NCBI RefSeq assembly: GCF_003601985.1
Contig: NZ_QZXA01000012.1
Coordinates: 62,001-126,000, forward strand
DNA length: 64,000 bases
Origin: Mesorhizobium jarvisii
GTDB lineage: Bacteria > Pseudomonadota > Alphaproteobacteria > Rhizobiales > Rhizobiaceae
Direction: 5' to 3'
Of the stretch, positions 56,144 through 64,000 are shown piece after piece (position 1 is the stretch's first letter; each line of letters begins with the position of its first letter). Position numbers and translations under genes: made by a program. The notes below the pieces were generated by a model. The model made no database searches. It saw only the letters and a program-made list of their open reading frames with translations, and had not been told where the DNA came from.

Positions 56144-57000
56144 TGCTTTTCCCTCGTCAGCCACAGCTGCACCAGCGTGATCGCGATCGCCAGCGCCGCC
56201 ATGGTGTAGGCGACGGCCGAGGCATAGCCGAAATTGAGCGACCGGAACCCCTGGCGGTAGAGCAGCAGGCCGAGCGTCTCGGTGCCGCCGCCCGGCCCGC
56301 CGCGCTCGGTGATCAGGAAGGGCTCGGTGAACAATTGCATGGTGCCGATGATCGAGAGCACCAGGCAAAACACGATGACCGGCTTCAACAGCGGCAAGGT
56401 GATGTGGAAGAACTGCTTGAGCTTGCTGACGCGGTCGAGCGTCGCCGCCTCGTAGACATCCTCGGGGATGGATTGCATGCCGGCCAGAAGGATAATGGCG
56501 TTGTAGCCGGCCCAGCGCCAGGTGACAGCGATCATGATCAGCGCCATGGCCGGCGTGACATTGGAGAACCAGTCGATCTTGGGCAGCCCGATGCTGTTCA
56601 GGAGCTTGTTGACGATGCCGAAATCGAGGCTGAACATCAGCCGGAACACCGCCGAATAGGCGACCTCACCGACCACCACCGGGGCGAAGAAGGCGAAGCG
56701 ATAGAGGCCCCTCGCCTTGAGGAGCGGCGAATTCAAAAGCACGGCCATCACCATGGCCAGCGCGATCATCACCGGCACCTGGATGACGAGGATGAGCAGC
56801 GTGTTCTTCACCGCGTTGAAGAAGGCCGGATCGCCGATCAGACGGCCCCAGTTGAAGCCCGGCGCGAAACGCCAGGGCACGGTGCGTGTCGCCTGGAAGG
56901 AGATCATGAACGACGAGATGATCGGCCACACCCAGAAGACGGAGAAGATCAGCAGATAAGGCGCCAGGAAACGATAGGCCGTGGCGTTGCGGTTGCGCAT
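56140..57000 (-). CDS. Sugar ABC transporter permease (MalF type)
   Basis: 286-aa membrane protein with six hydrophobic segments, opening RFLAPYLLIFSVFWVWPIIS, and the EAA loop EAATLDRVSKLKQFFHITLP. It pairs with the MalG-type permease and is preceded by the binding-protein gene with a stem-loop between. Confidence 0.92.
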   Translation of the reverse strand: MRNRNATAYRFLAPYLLIFSVFWVWPIISSFMISFQATRTVPWRFAPGFNWGRLIGDPAFFNAVKNTLLILVIQVPVMIALAMVMAVLLNSPLLKARGLYRFAFFAPVVVGEVAYSAVFRLMFSLDFGIVNKLLNSIGLPKIDWFSNVTPAMALIMIAVTWRWAGYNAIILLAGMQSIPEDVYEAATLDRVSKLKQFFHITLPLLKPVIVFCLVLSIIGTMQLFTEPFLITERGGPGGGTETLGLLLYRQGFRSLNFGYASAVAYTMAALAIAITLVQLWLTREKQ

Positions 57001-57051
57001 CCTGCTCCTCCTCCTTCATATCCGGTGTTTCAGCCAAGCTCGCAGGCGACA

Positions 57052-57082
57052 GGGTCCGGGCGGCAAGAGTCGTCCCGGACCC
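57052..57082 (-). promoter_or_regulatory. Intercistronic stem-loop after the CUT1 binding-protein gene
   Basis: Perfect 9-bp stem GGGTCCGGG / CCCGGACCC (57052-57060, 57074-57082) with a 13-nt loop and no T run, in the 95-bp gap to the permease gene. Confidence 0.55.
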
Positions 57083-57095
57083 CATCCCTGGGAGG

Positions 57096-58367
57096 TTATG
57101 ACTTGACCGGCAGTCCGGTCGCCGCGGCGATCTGTTTTGCCGCATCGTCGAGTGCCGCCTTGGCGTCGGGATAGCCGCCGGCCAGATATTTGGTCTGCAC
57201 CGCGCGGACGATGATTTCGGCATCGCTCTGGAACTGCGTGCCGCGGCTGGGGACGACCTTGGGCAAGGTGCCCAGAATATCCTTCCACACCGCCTGGCCA
57301 CCCCAATAGGGCAGGCCTTGGCTGACATAAGGATCATCCAGCGCCGAGACCAGCGAAGGGACGAGGCCGAACTCCTTCAGCATGGTGATCTGGCCTTCAT
57401 TGGTTCCGAGCGTGTATTTCAGATACTCGTAGGCCGCTTCCTTGTTCTTCGAGGCCGAGGTGATGGCCAGCGACGAGCCGCCGAGATTGGCGGCGCGCGG
57501 ACCGTCGGCGGTTAGGCTCGGCATCAGATAGACGCCCCATTTGCCGTTCTCGCCGGCCGATTCTGTGCGGATGGTGCCTTCATACCAGCCGCCATAGACT
57601 TGGGTGGCGACGGTGCCCGCCGTGTTGTTGGTGATCTTGGTGCCCCAGTCGGCGGACGAGACGATGCCGGCGTCCTTCATCTCCTTGACCTTGGTCATGG
57701 CGTCGACGCATTTGGGTTCGCTGACCGTGATCGACTGGCCGTCCTCGGCGAAATAGGCGCAGCCCTGCTCGTTGGAGATCATGCGGAAGAATTCACTGTC
57801 GCCGTTGAAATCGGCATTGGTCATCGAGACGCCCGGATTGGCCGCCTGGATCTTCTTGCCGGCGGCGATGAAATCGTCCCAGGTCTTGATCGATGCCGGA
57901 TCGACGCCGGCCTTCTCGTAGAAGTCGCGGCGATAGAAGGCGGCGACGGGCCCGGAATCCCACGGCATGGCATAGGCCTTGTCGCCGACCTCAAGTTCGG
58001 TGCGTTTGAAATCGGGGAATTTCTTCTGGTCCTCGGCACTGTAGCCCAGCGTATGCAGGTCGACGAAGCAGTCGGGGAACTGGCTCCAGTAATTCTCGGC
58101 TTCGCCATTCTCGATGGTGACGATGTCGGGCAGGCCGACGCCTCCGGCCGCACAGCCGGCGATCGACTTGTCGTAGGTCGGCTGGTTGCCGAGATCCTGA
58201 ACCGTGACCTTGATGTCGGGATGCAGCTTGTTGAAGCCGGCAACCGTCGCCTTCAGCGACGAAGCGGCGACATTCCAGCTCCAGATGGTGATTTCGCCGG
58301 ACTGCGCAAAGGCCGGGGCTGAGCCCAGGGCAAGCGCGAGCGCGGCGCAAGTCAGTGTGATGCGCAT
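57096..58367 (-). CDS. Sugar ABC transporter substrate-binding protein (family 1, CUT1)
   Basis: 423-aa periplasmic protein with signal peptide MRITLTCAALALALGSAPAF (cleavage near AFA-QS), then EITIWSWNVAASSLKATVAG. It has YAMPWDSGPVAAFYRRDFYE, a family-typical hinge region, and two pairs of nearby Cys that may form disulfides (GCAAGG; QFPDCF). The ligand is unknown; the operon's oxidoreductase fusion suggests a sugar or polyol. First gene of the operon, divergent from the AraC gene. Confidence 0.9.
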   Translation of the reverse strand: MRITLTCAALALALGSAPAFAQSGEITIWSWNVAASSLKATVAGFNKLHPDIKVTVQDLGNQPTYDKSIAGCAAGGVGLPDIVTIENGEAENYWSQFPDCFVDLHTLGYSAEDQKKFPDFKRTELEVGDKAYAMPWDSGPVAAFYRRDFYEKAGVDPASIKTWDDFIAAGKKIQAANPGVSMTNADFNGDSEFFRMISNEQGCAYFAEDGQSITVSEPKCVDAMTKVKEMKDAGIVSSADWGTKITNNTAGTVATQVYGGWYEGTIRTESAGENGKWGVYLMPSLTADGPRAANLGGSSLAITSASKNKEAAYEYLKYTLGTNEGQITMLKEFGLVPSLVSALDDPYVSQGLPYWGGQAVWKDILGTLPKVVPSRGTQFQSDAEIIVRAVQTKYLAGGYPDAKAALDDAAKQIAAATGLPVKS

Positions 58368-58471
58368 TGAAATCCTCCCATTTCATTTGCTCTCTCTGCG
58401 AGCGTGGCTACACTATTCGGCGCGGAAGGCTTGTCGCCGACAAAGGGAATACGGAATTGGCGGAAAGTAAG

Positions 58472-59344
58472 ATGCCGGAACGGCCGTTTTACCAGCCGGG
58501 CGCCAGCAGCGTGGAGGGCCTGCCGCTGCTCCTGCAGATGTTTCACACCGCTCCGCTGGTGATGCTCAAGCCGCACTGGCATGCCCAGGTCGAGGTGAAT
58601 TTCATCGTGCGCGGCAGCGTGCACTACCGCATGAACGAGCACGAAATCTCACTTTCGGCCGGCGAGATGTGCTTCTTCTGGGGCGGCCTGCCGCACCAGA
58701 TGGACGATCTCAGCGACGACGCCATCTATGCCGGCGCGCATCTGCCGCTGGTGCATTTCTTCCGGCTGCATCTGCCGGCGGACGTGCGCCACCGGCTGAT
58801 GACGGGCGCGACGCTGGTGACCAGCGCCACCGACCAATCCGACAACGACAATTTCGCCCGCTGGAACCGCTATGCCCGCTCGGGCGATCCGGCCAAGGCC
58901 GAACACGCCGTCAACGAGCTTCTGCTGCGGCTGGAGCGGGTGCGGTTCGAACCCTACAGGCTGGTGCCAGAGACGGCGGCCGGGCAGGAAGCCGGCAGTG
59001 CGTTCGACCAGCAATCCTCGCGCAATGTCGGGCGCATGTGCGATTTCATCGCCGAGAATTTCCTCTACGACATCGATTGCATGAACATAGCGGCGGCGGC
59101 CGATATCCATCCCAAATACGCCATGAGCCTGTTCAAGAAATCGACCGGCATGACGCTCAACGAATATGTCAACCTTTTGCGGCTGAGCTACGCGCAGGCG
59201 CTTCTGATGCATCAGGATGCCAATGTGCTGCGCGTCGCCATGGACTCCGGTTTCGGCTCGCTCAGCGCCTTCAACAAGTCCTTCCGCAAGCTGGCCGGCA
59301 TGACCCCCTCCGACTTCCGCAAAGGCGTGGCCGGCGCCAGGTAG
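58472..59344 (+). CDS. AraC-family regulator of the CUT1 operon
   Basis: 290-aa protein: N-terminal cupin sensor (KPHWHAQVEVNFIVRGSVHY, LSAGEMCFFWGGLPHQ) and a C-terminal double helix-turn-helix (IAAAADIHPKYAMSLFKKST; VLRVAMDSGFGSLSAFNKSF). The divergent position, 104 bp from the binding-protein gene, indicates it controls that operon. ATG 58472 is chosen at the family start; a TTG at 58457 and ATG 58367 are alternatives. Confidence 0.87.
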   Translation: MPERPFYQPGASSVEGLPLLLQMFHTAPLVMLKPHWHAQVEVNFIVRGSVHYRMNEHEISLSAGEMCFFWGGLPHQMDDLSDDAIYAGAHLPLVHFFRLHLPADVRHRLMTGATLVTSATDQSDNDNFARWNRYARSGDPAKAEHAVNELLLRLERVRFEPYRLVPETAAGQEAGSAFDQQSSRNVGRMCDFIAENFLYDIDCMNIAAAADIHPKYAMSLFKKSTGMTLNEYVNLLRLSYAQALLMHQDANVLRVAMDSGFGSLSAFNKSFRKLAGMTPSDFRKGVAGAR

Positions 59345-59648
59345 GGCGACAGCTCGTTGCCCCCGCGGCATCTCCACCGTCGGCTAACGAGGGATCCCGG
59401 CGGTTGCAGCGCGGCATGGCGGCGCTAGGACAGAGGCCAAAGGGCAGAAGGAGGCCAGCCCGCGCGCCATTGCGGTTGTGAAAGCGCCTGAGGAGGCCGG
59501 CCTTTCCACAGCCTCGCTTTTCCTGCCGGAAATCGCCACCTAGGCGCTGGACAGGCTAAATTCCCGTGCTATAACCCACGCGCTTTCAAGGGGTGCCCCA
59601 CGGCGCCTTCATGAAATCCGGTTCACGCGTTTTCGTTTGCCGGAACAG
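59345..59648. other. Intergenic region before tRNA-Phe
   Basis: 304 bp; no gene, terminator or repeat recognised. The tRNA promoter must lie in its right part. Confidence 0.5.
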
Positions 59649-59724
<76 letters not shown>

Positions 59725-59810
59725 TTTCCTTTGTAAGGTGTTGACGCAGCTGAAAAACTAGCAAAATTATATGCTTAGGCCTGCCCGAGTGCTACACACG
59801 GGTGTTACAC

Positions 59811-59927
59811 ATGGTCCTTGCTATGGGCCGTCCTGTCAAACATCGTAAGACTGGGGTGTACTGGTTCCGAAAGCGCCTACCGGCGGACATTGCCGCGCTG
59901 GCGCCGCATGTGCGAGCGATGGCATAG
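59811..59927 (+). pseudogene. Integrase N-terminal remnant beside tRNA-Phe
   Basis: A short frame of 38 codons reads GRPVKHRKTGVYWFRKRLPA followed by DIAALAPHV, matching the opening of DUF6538-type tyrosine recombinases (RxGvYwFRkRvPaDl). It stops at TAG 59925 and no catalytic domain follows. It is a trace of a lost element that used this tRNA. Confidence 0.7.
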
Positions 59928-60261
59928 ATGTCGCAGGGATGGTGATCGGTCCGAGCCAGCATGCCGCGCGCCCTTGCCGTGAGAACGCCGCGTAAATTGC
60001 ATAAGTCTCCGCTTATAGGCAAGGCTCAACGAAGCCCGCCCCAGACAGTTTTGCCCCCGTCCGAGGCGGGCTGAGGAAGCTGATGGAGGCAGCCTCCGGC
60101 CTTGGCCCACGGGGATCAAAACCAAGGCAGATTCAAAACTTCACCCGGCGAAGAATGTTCCGGCCGTGGTGATCTCCGGCTGTAGTCACATTAGCCCCAA
60201 CTAACGCTCTCTGGACTCTTTTCGCCAATGGAAGCATTCTTCCGGCGGGGAGAGTGGGACT
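59928..60261. other. Decayed sequence downstream of the integrase remnant
   Basis: About 330 bp with short frames on both strands and no recognisable product; probably leftover DNA of the lost element. Confidence 0.45.
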
Positions 60262-60999
60262 GTGGGCCAAGTCCAGCAACAGGGGTCAGCCATCCTGATC
60301 GATGGGGGGATCGCAGGGCAGCGGCTCAATCTGCCGCTCGCGATCATCTTGACCGTCAGCCTGGTCATCGCGGCTATTGCGCCATTCGACGTTGGCTTCG
60401 TCGCCGTCACGTTCGGATCTCCAGTTCTACGCGTCATGCTTATGGCCGCCCTCGTGATGATCGGCGCTTGGTCAGCGAGCCAAGTCGGCCTACGTCTGAC
60501 CGCATCGGCTCGATCAGCATTGATCGGGGCGATTGGTGCGATCCTGGTTGCCGGCTATGTAGTCTGCATCGACTGCTATCTATTTCGAAGCGTTGTCCCG
60601 GAATCCTATGCGCAATTTTTCGAGCAAATGCCGCTGGGTGAGCGCTTTGCCTATTTCATGCTCCGCGCGTTCAACGAGAATGTGATCTATCGCCTGTTCG
60701 TATTCGCGACCGCCCTTTGCCTGCTTTCGAAGCTGACGAGGGTAGGAGCAAGGGAGATGGCACCGATCGCCATCCTAGCCGTCATGGTCGCAACCCAGGC
60801 GCTCAACATTGGGATGAACGTGACGGCGTTCTTACCGGGCCCGATATCGCCGCTGGTGCTCACCTACGAGGCTTTGCGCTACGTCGTCCCAGGCGTAATT
60901 TGGGCATGGCTGTTCTGGCGCTTCGGTTTCCTGACTGCCGAGATTGCTTCGGTTGGCTGCCATCTGTTTCTTCAGCCGGCGCTGGGCATTCTGCTTTAG
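60262..60999 (+). CDS. Membrane protein resembling a degenerate CPBP (Abi) protease
   Basis: 245-aa protein with about seven hydrophobic segments. The region NENVIYRLFVFA resembles the EExxxR motif of CPBP intramembrane proteases but has a single Glu. The later WAWLFWRFGFLTAEIASVGCH matches their second conserved helix, with CH where HAxxN would be. It is therefore a probable family relative with an altered active site, or a nonproteolytic membrane protein. GTG 60262 follows GGGGAGAG. Nearby DNA is decayed, so it may be element-derived. Confidence 0.6.
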   Translation: MGQVQQQGSAILIDGGIAGQRLNLPLAIILTVSLVIAAIAPFDVGFVAVTFGSPVLRVMLMAALVMIGAWSASQVGLRLTASARSALIGAIGAILVAGYVVCIDCYLFRSVVPESYAQFFEQMPLGERFAYFMLRAFNENVIYRLFVFATALCLLSKLTRVGAREMAPIAILAVMVATQALNIGMNVTAFLPGPISPLVLTYEALRYVVPGVIWAWLFWRFGFLTAEIASVGCHLFLQPALGILL

Positions 61000-61041
61000 C
61001 CGCTAACGGTCTATTGCGTGATCCTCGTTTAGCATCCGCTG

Positions 61042-61236
61042 ATGGATGACACGTTCGAAGACTTGATTCACGCTGTGAAAGCTGCGCCAAAAAGCGATCG
61101 GCTTGGCATCGTGCTGGCGAGCCTTGCCATCCTTGCCGCGGTGGCCGGCAGTGTATTGCTCAAAGGAACAGGGCACGATCAGCCGCGACCGCCAACTGTC
61201 GACATTGGCCAGATCCTTCACCCCGGAGTGGTCTGA
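61042..61236 (+). CDS. Small single-pass membrane protein (doubtful)
   Basis: 64-aa frame with one hydrophobic segment (LGIVLASLAILAAVAGSVLL) between a charged N-terminus and a Pro-rich tail. No ribosome site better than weak. It follows the CPBP-like gene by 42 bp on the same strand. May be real, no homology recognised. Confidence 0.35.
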   Translation: MDDTFEDLIHAVKAAPKSDRLGIVLASLAILAAVAGSVLLKGTGHDQPRPPTVDIGQILHPGVV

Positions 61237-61393
61237 AGCTACCCCCATGCAGAGAAGCCCGACGGCGGAGACTGGTTAAACGCAGTGGCGCCAAAATTGG
61301 CGGCGGAAAAGTCTGTGCTGTTATGAATGCTGATACCTGCAAAAACAGCGCCGGAATTGAGGCCACTGGGAAGCGATATCCCGCCGGCACCAG

Positions 61394-61543
61394 TCGCAGG
61401 ATCGAGATGTCAGCGCCGTGGTTGATGTGATAGACGGCGCCGTCAATCACGAGCGCCGGGACGGACTTGACCCCGGCTTCTTTCGCTTCGGCAAGCCGGC
61501 CCTTTGTCACGCCCCGTGCGGCCGTTGCCGATCCTGGCGCCGT
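61394..61543 (-). pseudogene. Thioredoxin-family C-terminal fragment
   Basis: The minus-strand frame reads AEAKEAGVKSVPALVIDG then AVYHINHGADI, typical of the cis-proline half of small thioredoxin-like proteins. A stop at 61544 cuts off the CxxC half. In another frame just upstream, GCRFRETV may be its shifted remains, without the second Cys. Downstream, homology ends while the frame runs on to 61160. A decayed gene. Confidence 0.6.
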
Positions 61544-61585
61544 TCACGGTTTCACGGAAACGGCAGCCTGCTCTAACTCTTCGTT

Positions 61586-61665
61586 TTGACGCCATTCCCA
61601 AGGGAAGGCGTCTGCTCTTCCCTTGGGAATGGCCGGCGCGCTGGCGTGCCGGCCATTGGCGTCAA
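61586..61665. repeat. Nested palindromic element
   Basis: Outer arms TTGACGCCA / TGGCGTCAA (61586-61594, 61657-61665) enclose a 17-bp perfect hairpin (61591-61607 with 61617-61633, GCCATTCCCAAGGGAAG) and a second hairpin GGCCGGC / GCCGGCC (61631-61637, 61648-61654). The right outer arm covers the stop codon of the DJ-1 gene. It may act as terminator or mRNA stabiliser, or be a dispersed palindromic repeat. Confidence 0.7.
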
Positions 61666-62255
61666 GCGTGGCGGATTTCGGTTCCCAGCACCTTCAAGCA
61701 TTCGCGGATGAACGCGGCAAGCGCCGTCCAACCCTTGGCGGACACCATCGTCCCGTCCACATAGGCATCGGTGGGAGACAGGTCGATGTAAGTGCCGCCG
61801 GCAAGCGTCACCTCCGGCTCGCAAGCCGCGAGAGCCCCGACCTTCTTGCCGCGGACGACGCCATCGACCGCGATCAGAATCTGGACGCCGTGGCAAATCG
61901 TGAAGATCGGCTTTTTGGTCTCATGGAAATGGCGCACGATCGCCTGCACGCGCTTGTCGGTACGAATGTATTCCGGCCCGCGGCCGCCTGCGCAGTAGAC
62001 CGCATGATACTGGTCGAGCTGTCTTTCGGCGTCCGAAAACGTCTTGTTGATCAGCGCATAGTGGCCAAGCTTTTCGGTGTAGGTCTGGTCGCCCTCGAAG
62101 TCGTGCAGCGAGGTCTTGATCAGGTCTCCTGCGTTCTTGTCGGGGCATACCACATGAACCGTGTGGCCCACCGCCTCCATCGCCTGCTGATAGACGAAGA
62201 TTTCGTATTCCTCGGTGAACTCACCGGTCAGCATCAGTATTTTCTTGCCTGGCAT
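61662..62255 (-). CDS. DJ-1/PfpI family protein
   Basis: 197-aa class I glutamine-amidotransferase-like protein: KKILMLTGEFTEEYEIFVYQ, the nucleophile elbow TICHGVQILIA with Cys, and YCAGGRGPEYIR carrying a family Gly-Gly-Arg. Members act as deglycases, chaperones or hydratases; which one is unknown. ATG 62255 follows AGGAGGAA. It lies 201 bp downstream of the GntR gene on the same strand, so joint control is possible. Confidence 0.85.
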   Translation of the reverse strand: MPGKKILMLTGEFTEEYEIFVYQQAMEAVGHTVHVVCPDKNAGDLIKTSLHDFEGDQTYTEKLGHYALINKTFSDAERQLDQYHAVYCAGGRGPEYIRTDKRVQAIVRHFHETKKPIFTICHGVQILIAVDGVVRGKKVGALAACEPEVTLAGGTYIDLSPTDAYVDGTMVSAKGWTALAAFIRECLKVLGTEIRHA

Positions 62256-62456
62256 GGCTCTTCCTCCTGTTGGGGCTGGGCGAGGTGCGGATCGCGCCTC
62301 GCCTGTCTTCGAAATCGGATCGGATCAGAACGGCGGGTCCCGGAAATGAGCGCTCGGCGCGCAGCACCGGTTCGACGGCGCCCGGCACGCCACCAGTAGG
62401 CAGCGTGCTTCCTCCCTCTCCGGCGATGTTCGCGGCAATGGACATCGGCTCCGACC

Positions 62457-63158
62457 TCAATCGAAGGCCGGAAGCAATCGATCGCGCGAATGCTCGATAT
62501 GGACGCGCATCGCCTTTTGAGCGGCGTCGGGATCGGCCGCGCCGAATGCGGCGAGGATCGCCTCGTGTTCGTCGAGCGCTTCCTCGGTCACGCGGGCATG
62601 ATACATCAGGCGAAAGATATGGAAGTGGGTATGCTGGTGGCTAAGCGTCTGCCGAATGAGTTCGTTTTGCGAAAACTCCATGATCTTGTCGTGGAAGATC
62701 GCGTCCTGCCGGGCGAAATTCGAATAGCGCAGGCGATCGTCCTTGCCTTCGCGCCGTGACATCACACCGGCTGCTTCCAGCAAAATGTTGAGCTTGGCTT
62801 CATCCATGGCAGCGGCGGCTTTCGCCGCGGCATGCGGCTCAAGCAGAAGGCGCATCTCGTACAATTCGTCGAAGCGGCGCCGTGTGATTTGCGGTGCCGC
62901 GCGATAGCCGATCAGGTGCGTCTTGAGCACCAGGCCCTCGCCTTCGAGGCGGCCGAGCGCCTCGCGGATCGGCGTGTGCGAGACGTTGAATTCCTTGACC
63001 AGGCTGTCGACGGTGATGCGCGAACCCGGCGCGATCTTCAGCGCCATCAGCTGCGCGAAGATCGCTTCATAGACATCCTCGACCAGGCTGTTGGAGCGCT
63101 GGATGCGACCGCCGCCGGCGGTCGTTTCGGTCGTGTCGGCTGAGTTCGCGATCTGCAT
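62457..63158 (-). CDS. GntR-family regulator, FCD type
   Basis: 233-aa protein with an N-terminal winged helix (SLVEDVYEAIFAQLMALKIA, VDSLVKEFNVSHTPIREALG) and a C-terminal FCD ligand domain. The domain is rich in His and Asp on helices (RQDAIFHDKIM, HQHTHFHIFR, DEHEAILAAF), the usual metal-binding layout. It is divergent from the iron-type alcohol dehydrogenase gene 203 bp away, the likely target. ATG 63158 has AGAGG upstream. Confidence 0.87.
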   Translation of the reverse strand: MQIANSADTTETTAGGGRIQRSNSLVEDVYEAIFAQLMALKIAPGSRITVDSLVKEFNVSHTPIREALGRLEGEGLVLKTHLIGYRAAPQITRRRFDELYEMRLLLEPHAAAKAAAAMDEAKLNILLEAAGVMSRREGKDDRLRYSNFARQDAIFHDKIMEFSQNELIRQTLSHQHTHFHIFRLMYHARVTEEALDEHEAILAAFGAADPDAAQKAMRVHIEHSRDRLLPAFD

Positions 63159-63361
63159 CTTTTTTGCCTCTTGACAGTGCGGACTGCTAACACGATGCTC
63201 CAGCAGATGCAATCCTATATCCTATACGATTTTAAAGCGGATATGTCTGTCGGGCCGTTGCATGGGTGCTACAGGGTGTCCTGGCGCGGTTGCGGACAGA
63301 TGGCGGATCCGTAGCGAGAACCCTAGCCAGTTCAGCCGCCTTCAAAGGACAAAAGATCATC

Positions 63362-64000
63362 ATGAGCCTCTTCGCCGCCCTCCGGCTTCCGCGTGAAATC
63401 CTTTTCGGGAAAGGCCAGCGCCATGCGCTGCCGACAGTCGCCGGCAGGTTCGGCCGGCGCGCCCTGGTCTGTACCGACGAGCGTTTCGCCGGCACGGCGG
63501 TGTTCGCGGAAATCGTCAAATCGCTCCAGGCCGCCTCGATCGAGGTGCTGGTGCATGACCGCGTGCTTCCCGACGTGCCGCGCGACAGCGTCAGCATTTG
63601 CGTCGACGAGGCGGAGAAATTCCGGCCCGAGATGGTGCTCGGCATCGGCGGCGGCAGCTGCCTCGATTTCGCCAAATGCGCTGACTTGCTGCTCAGCCAT
63701 GGCGGCACACTTCAGGAGTATTATGGGGAGTTCAAGGTGCCCGGCCCGACGCTGCCGCTGATCGCCGTGCCCACGACGGCGGGCACCGGTTCCGAAGTGA
63801 CGCCCGTCGCGGTGATCTCCGATCCGGACCGGACGCTCAAGGTCGGCATATCGAGCCCCTATCTGATCGCCGCGGTTGCCTTGTGCGACCCCGAACTGAC
63901 GATGACATGCCCCCCCGCCCTGACCGCGATAGCCGGCGCGGATGCCTTGACCCATGCGATCGAGGCCTTCACCGCGAAGCGGCGCGGCGAGGACCCCAGC
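63362..64000 (+). CDS. Iron-containing alcohol dehydrogenase (3' end outside window)
   Basis: 213 codons to the window edge, no stop. Family features: REILFGKGQ at the N-terminus, the cofactor motif VLGIGGGSCLDFAK, PTTAGTGSEVTPVAVI, and the metal-site segment AGADALTHAIEAFTAKRRGE with Asp and His ligands. A full protein would be about 380-390 aa. It reduces or oxidises small aldehydes and alcohols with NAD(P). Divergent from the FCD-type GntR gene, which likely regulates it. Confidence 0.88.
   Translation, partial: MSLFAALRLPREILFGKGQRHALPTVAGRFGRRALVCTDERFAGTAVFAEIVKSLQAASIEVLVHDRVLPDVPRDSVSICVDEAEKFRPEMVLGIGGGSCLDFAKCADLLLSHGGTLQEYYGEFKVPGPTLPLIAVPTTAGTGSEVTPVAVISDPDRTLKVGISSPYLIAAVALCDPELTMTCPPALTAIAGADALTHAIEAFTAKRRGEDPS

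Noticed and set aside
59928..60125. Possible transposase fragment on the minus strand
   Set aside because: Short frames there show no recognisable transposase motif, so no claim is made.

Overview
The window reads as a high-GC alphaproteobacterial chromosome of the Rhizobiales, most likely Mesorhizobium or a close relative. The reasons are the housekeeping block murA - DUF2948 - hisD - UPF0262 - low-molecular-weight phosphatase - infA - maf - yacG, a complete rhizobial-type alpha-galactoside (agp) locus, and Omp25/31-like and TolA-like proteins common in rhizobial islands. Genus assignment is inference; no rRNA is present.

Layout. (1) 0-18.4 kb is a stress and redox accessory region. A five-gene minus-strand operon (3-hydroxybutyrate dehydrogenase, patatin, NDH-2-like enzyme, disulfide-reductase-like enzyme, peroxiredoxin-like protein) diverges from a LysR gene. 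Then follow a cupin/MFS/DUF302 group, two more LysR genes of the same subfamily, two paralogous 91-aa secreted proteins, a patatin homologue that has lost its catalytic residues, and a four-gene bufferin (buf/gig) operon of a copper-related modified-peptide system. A quinone-reductase-like gene, a methyltransferase and an ABM-domain protein close the region. Three copies of a 30-bp element containing a T-N11-A dyad link the secreted paralogues, the dead patatin and the bufferin operon. (2) 18.6-36.2 kb is a genomic island in a tRNA-Thr(GGT) gene. It is bounded by a 25-bp repeat of the tRNA 3' end (24/25 identical) and has a tyrosine recombinase beside the tRNA. Its cargo is a sugar module: ROK regulator, signal-less binding-protein paralogue, TIM-barrel isomerase/lyase, CUT2 ABC transporter, a GMC oxidoreductase with its subunit-3 partner, and a broken Gfo/Idh gene. 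Its maintenance part has a Rep-like gene with an HxH motif, a three-gene ATGA-coupled XRE operon, a porin-like protein and the integrase. (3) 36.4-42.0 kb is conserved housekeeping.

(4) 42.0-52.1 kb is the agp locus: agaL1-agpA-agpB-agpC-agpD-agaL2 on the minus strand, diverging from the AraC-type gene agpT. Oligopeptide-type ABC parts import alpha-galactosides and two GH4 enzymes hydrolyse them. (5) 52.1-59.3 kb is a CUT1 sugar transporter operon ending in a Gfo/Idh-aldo/keto-reductase fusion and diverging from another AraC-type regulator. (6) 59.6-64 kb has tRNA-Phe followed by an integrase remnant, decayed fragments, a nested palindrome, a DJ-1/PfpI protein, a GntR/FCD regulator and the start of an iron-type alcohol dehydrogenase that runs off the window.

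Overall the segment combines stable core genes with sugar-scavenging modules, each next to its own regulator, plus a metal/redox defence block. All three binding-protein-to-next-gene junctions in the transporter operons carry a perfect stem-loop. Start codons were chosen from Shine-Dalgarno spacing and family N-termini, so several differ from the longest open frame.
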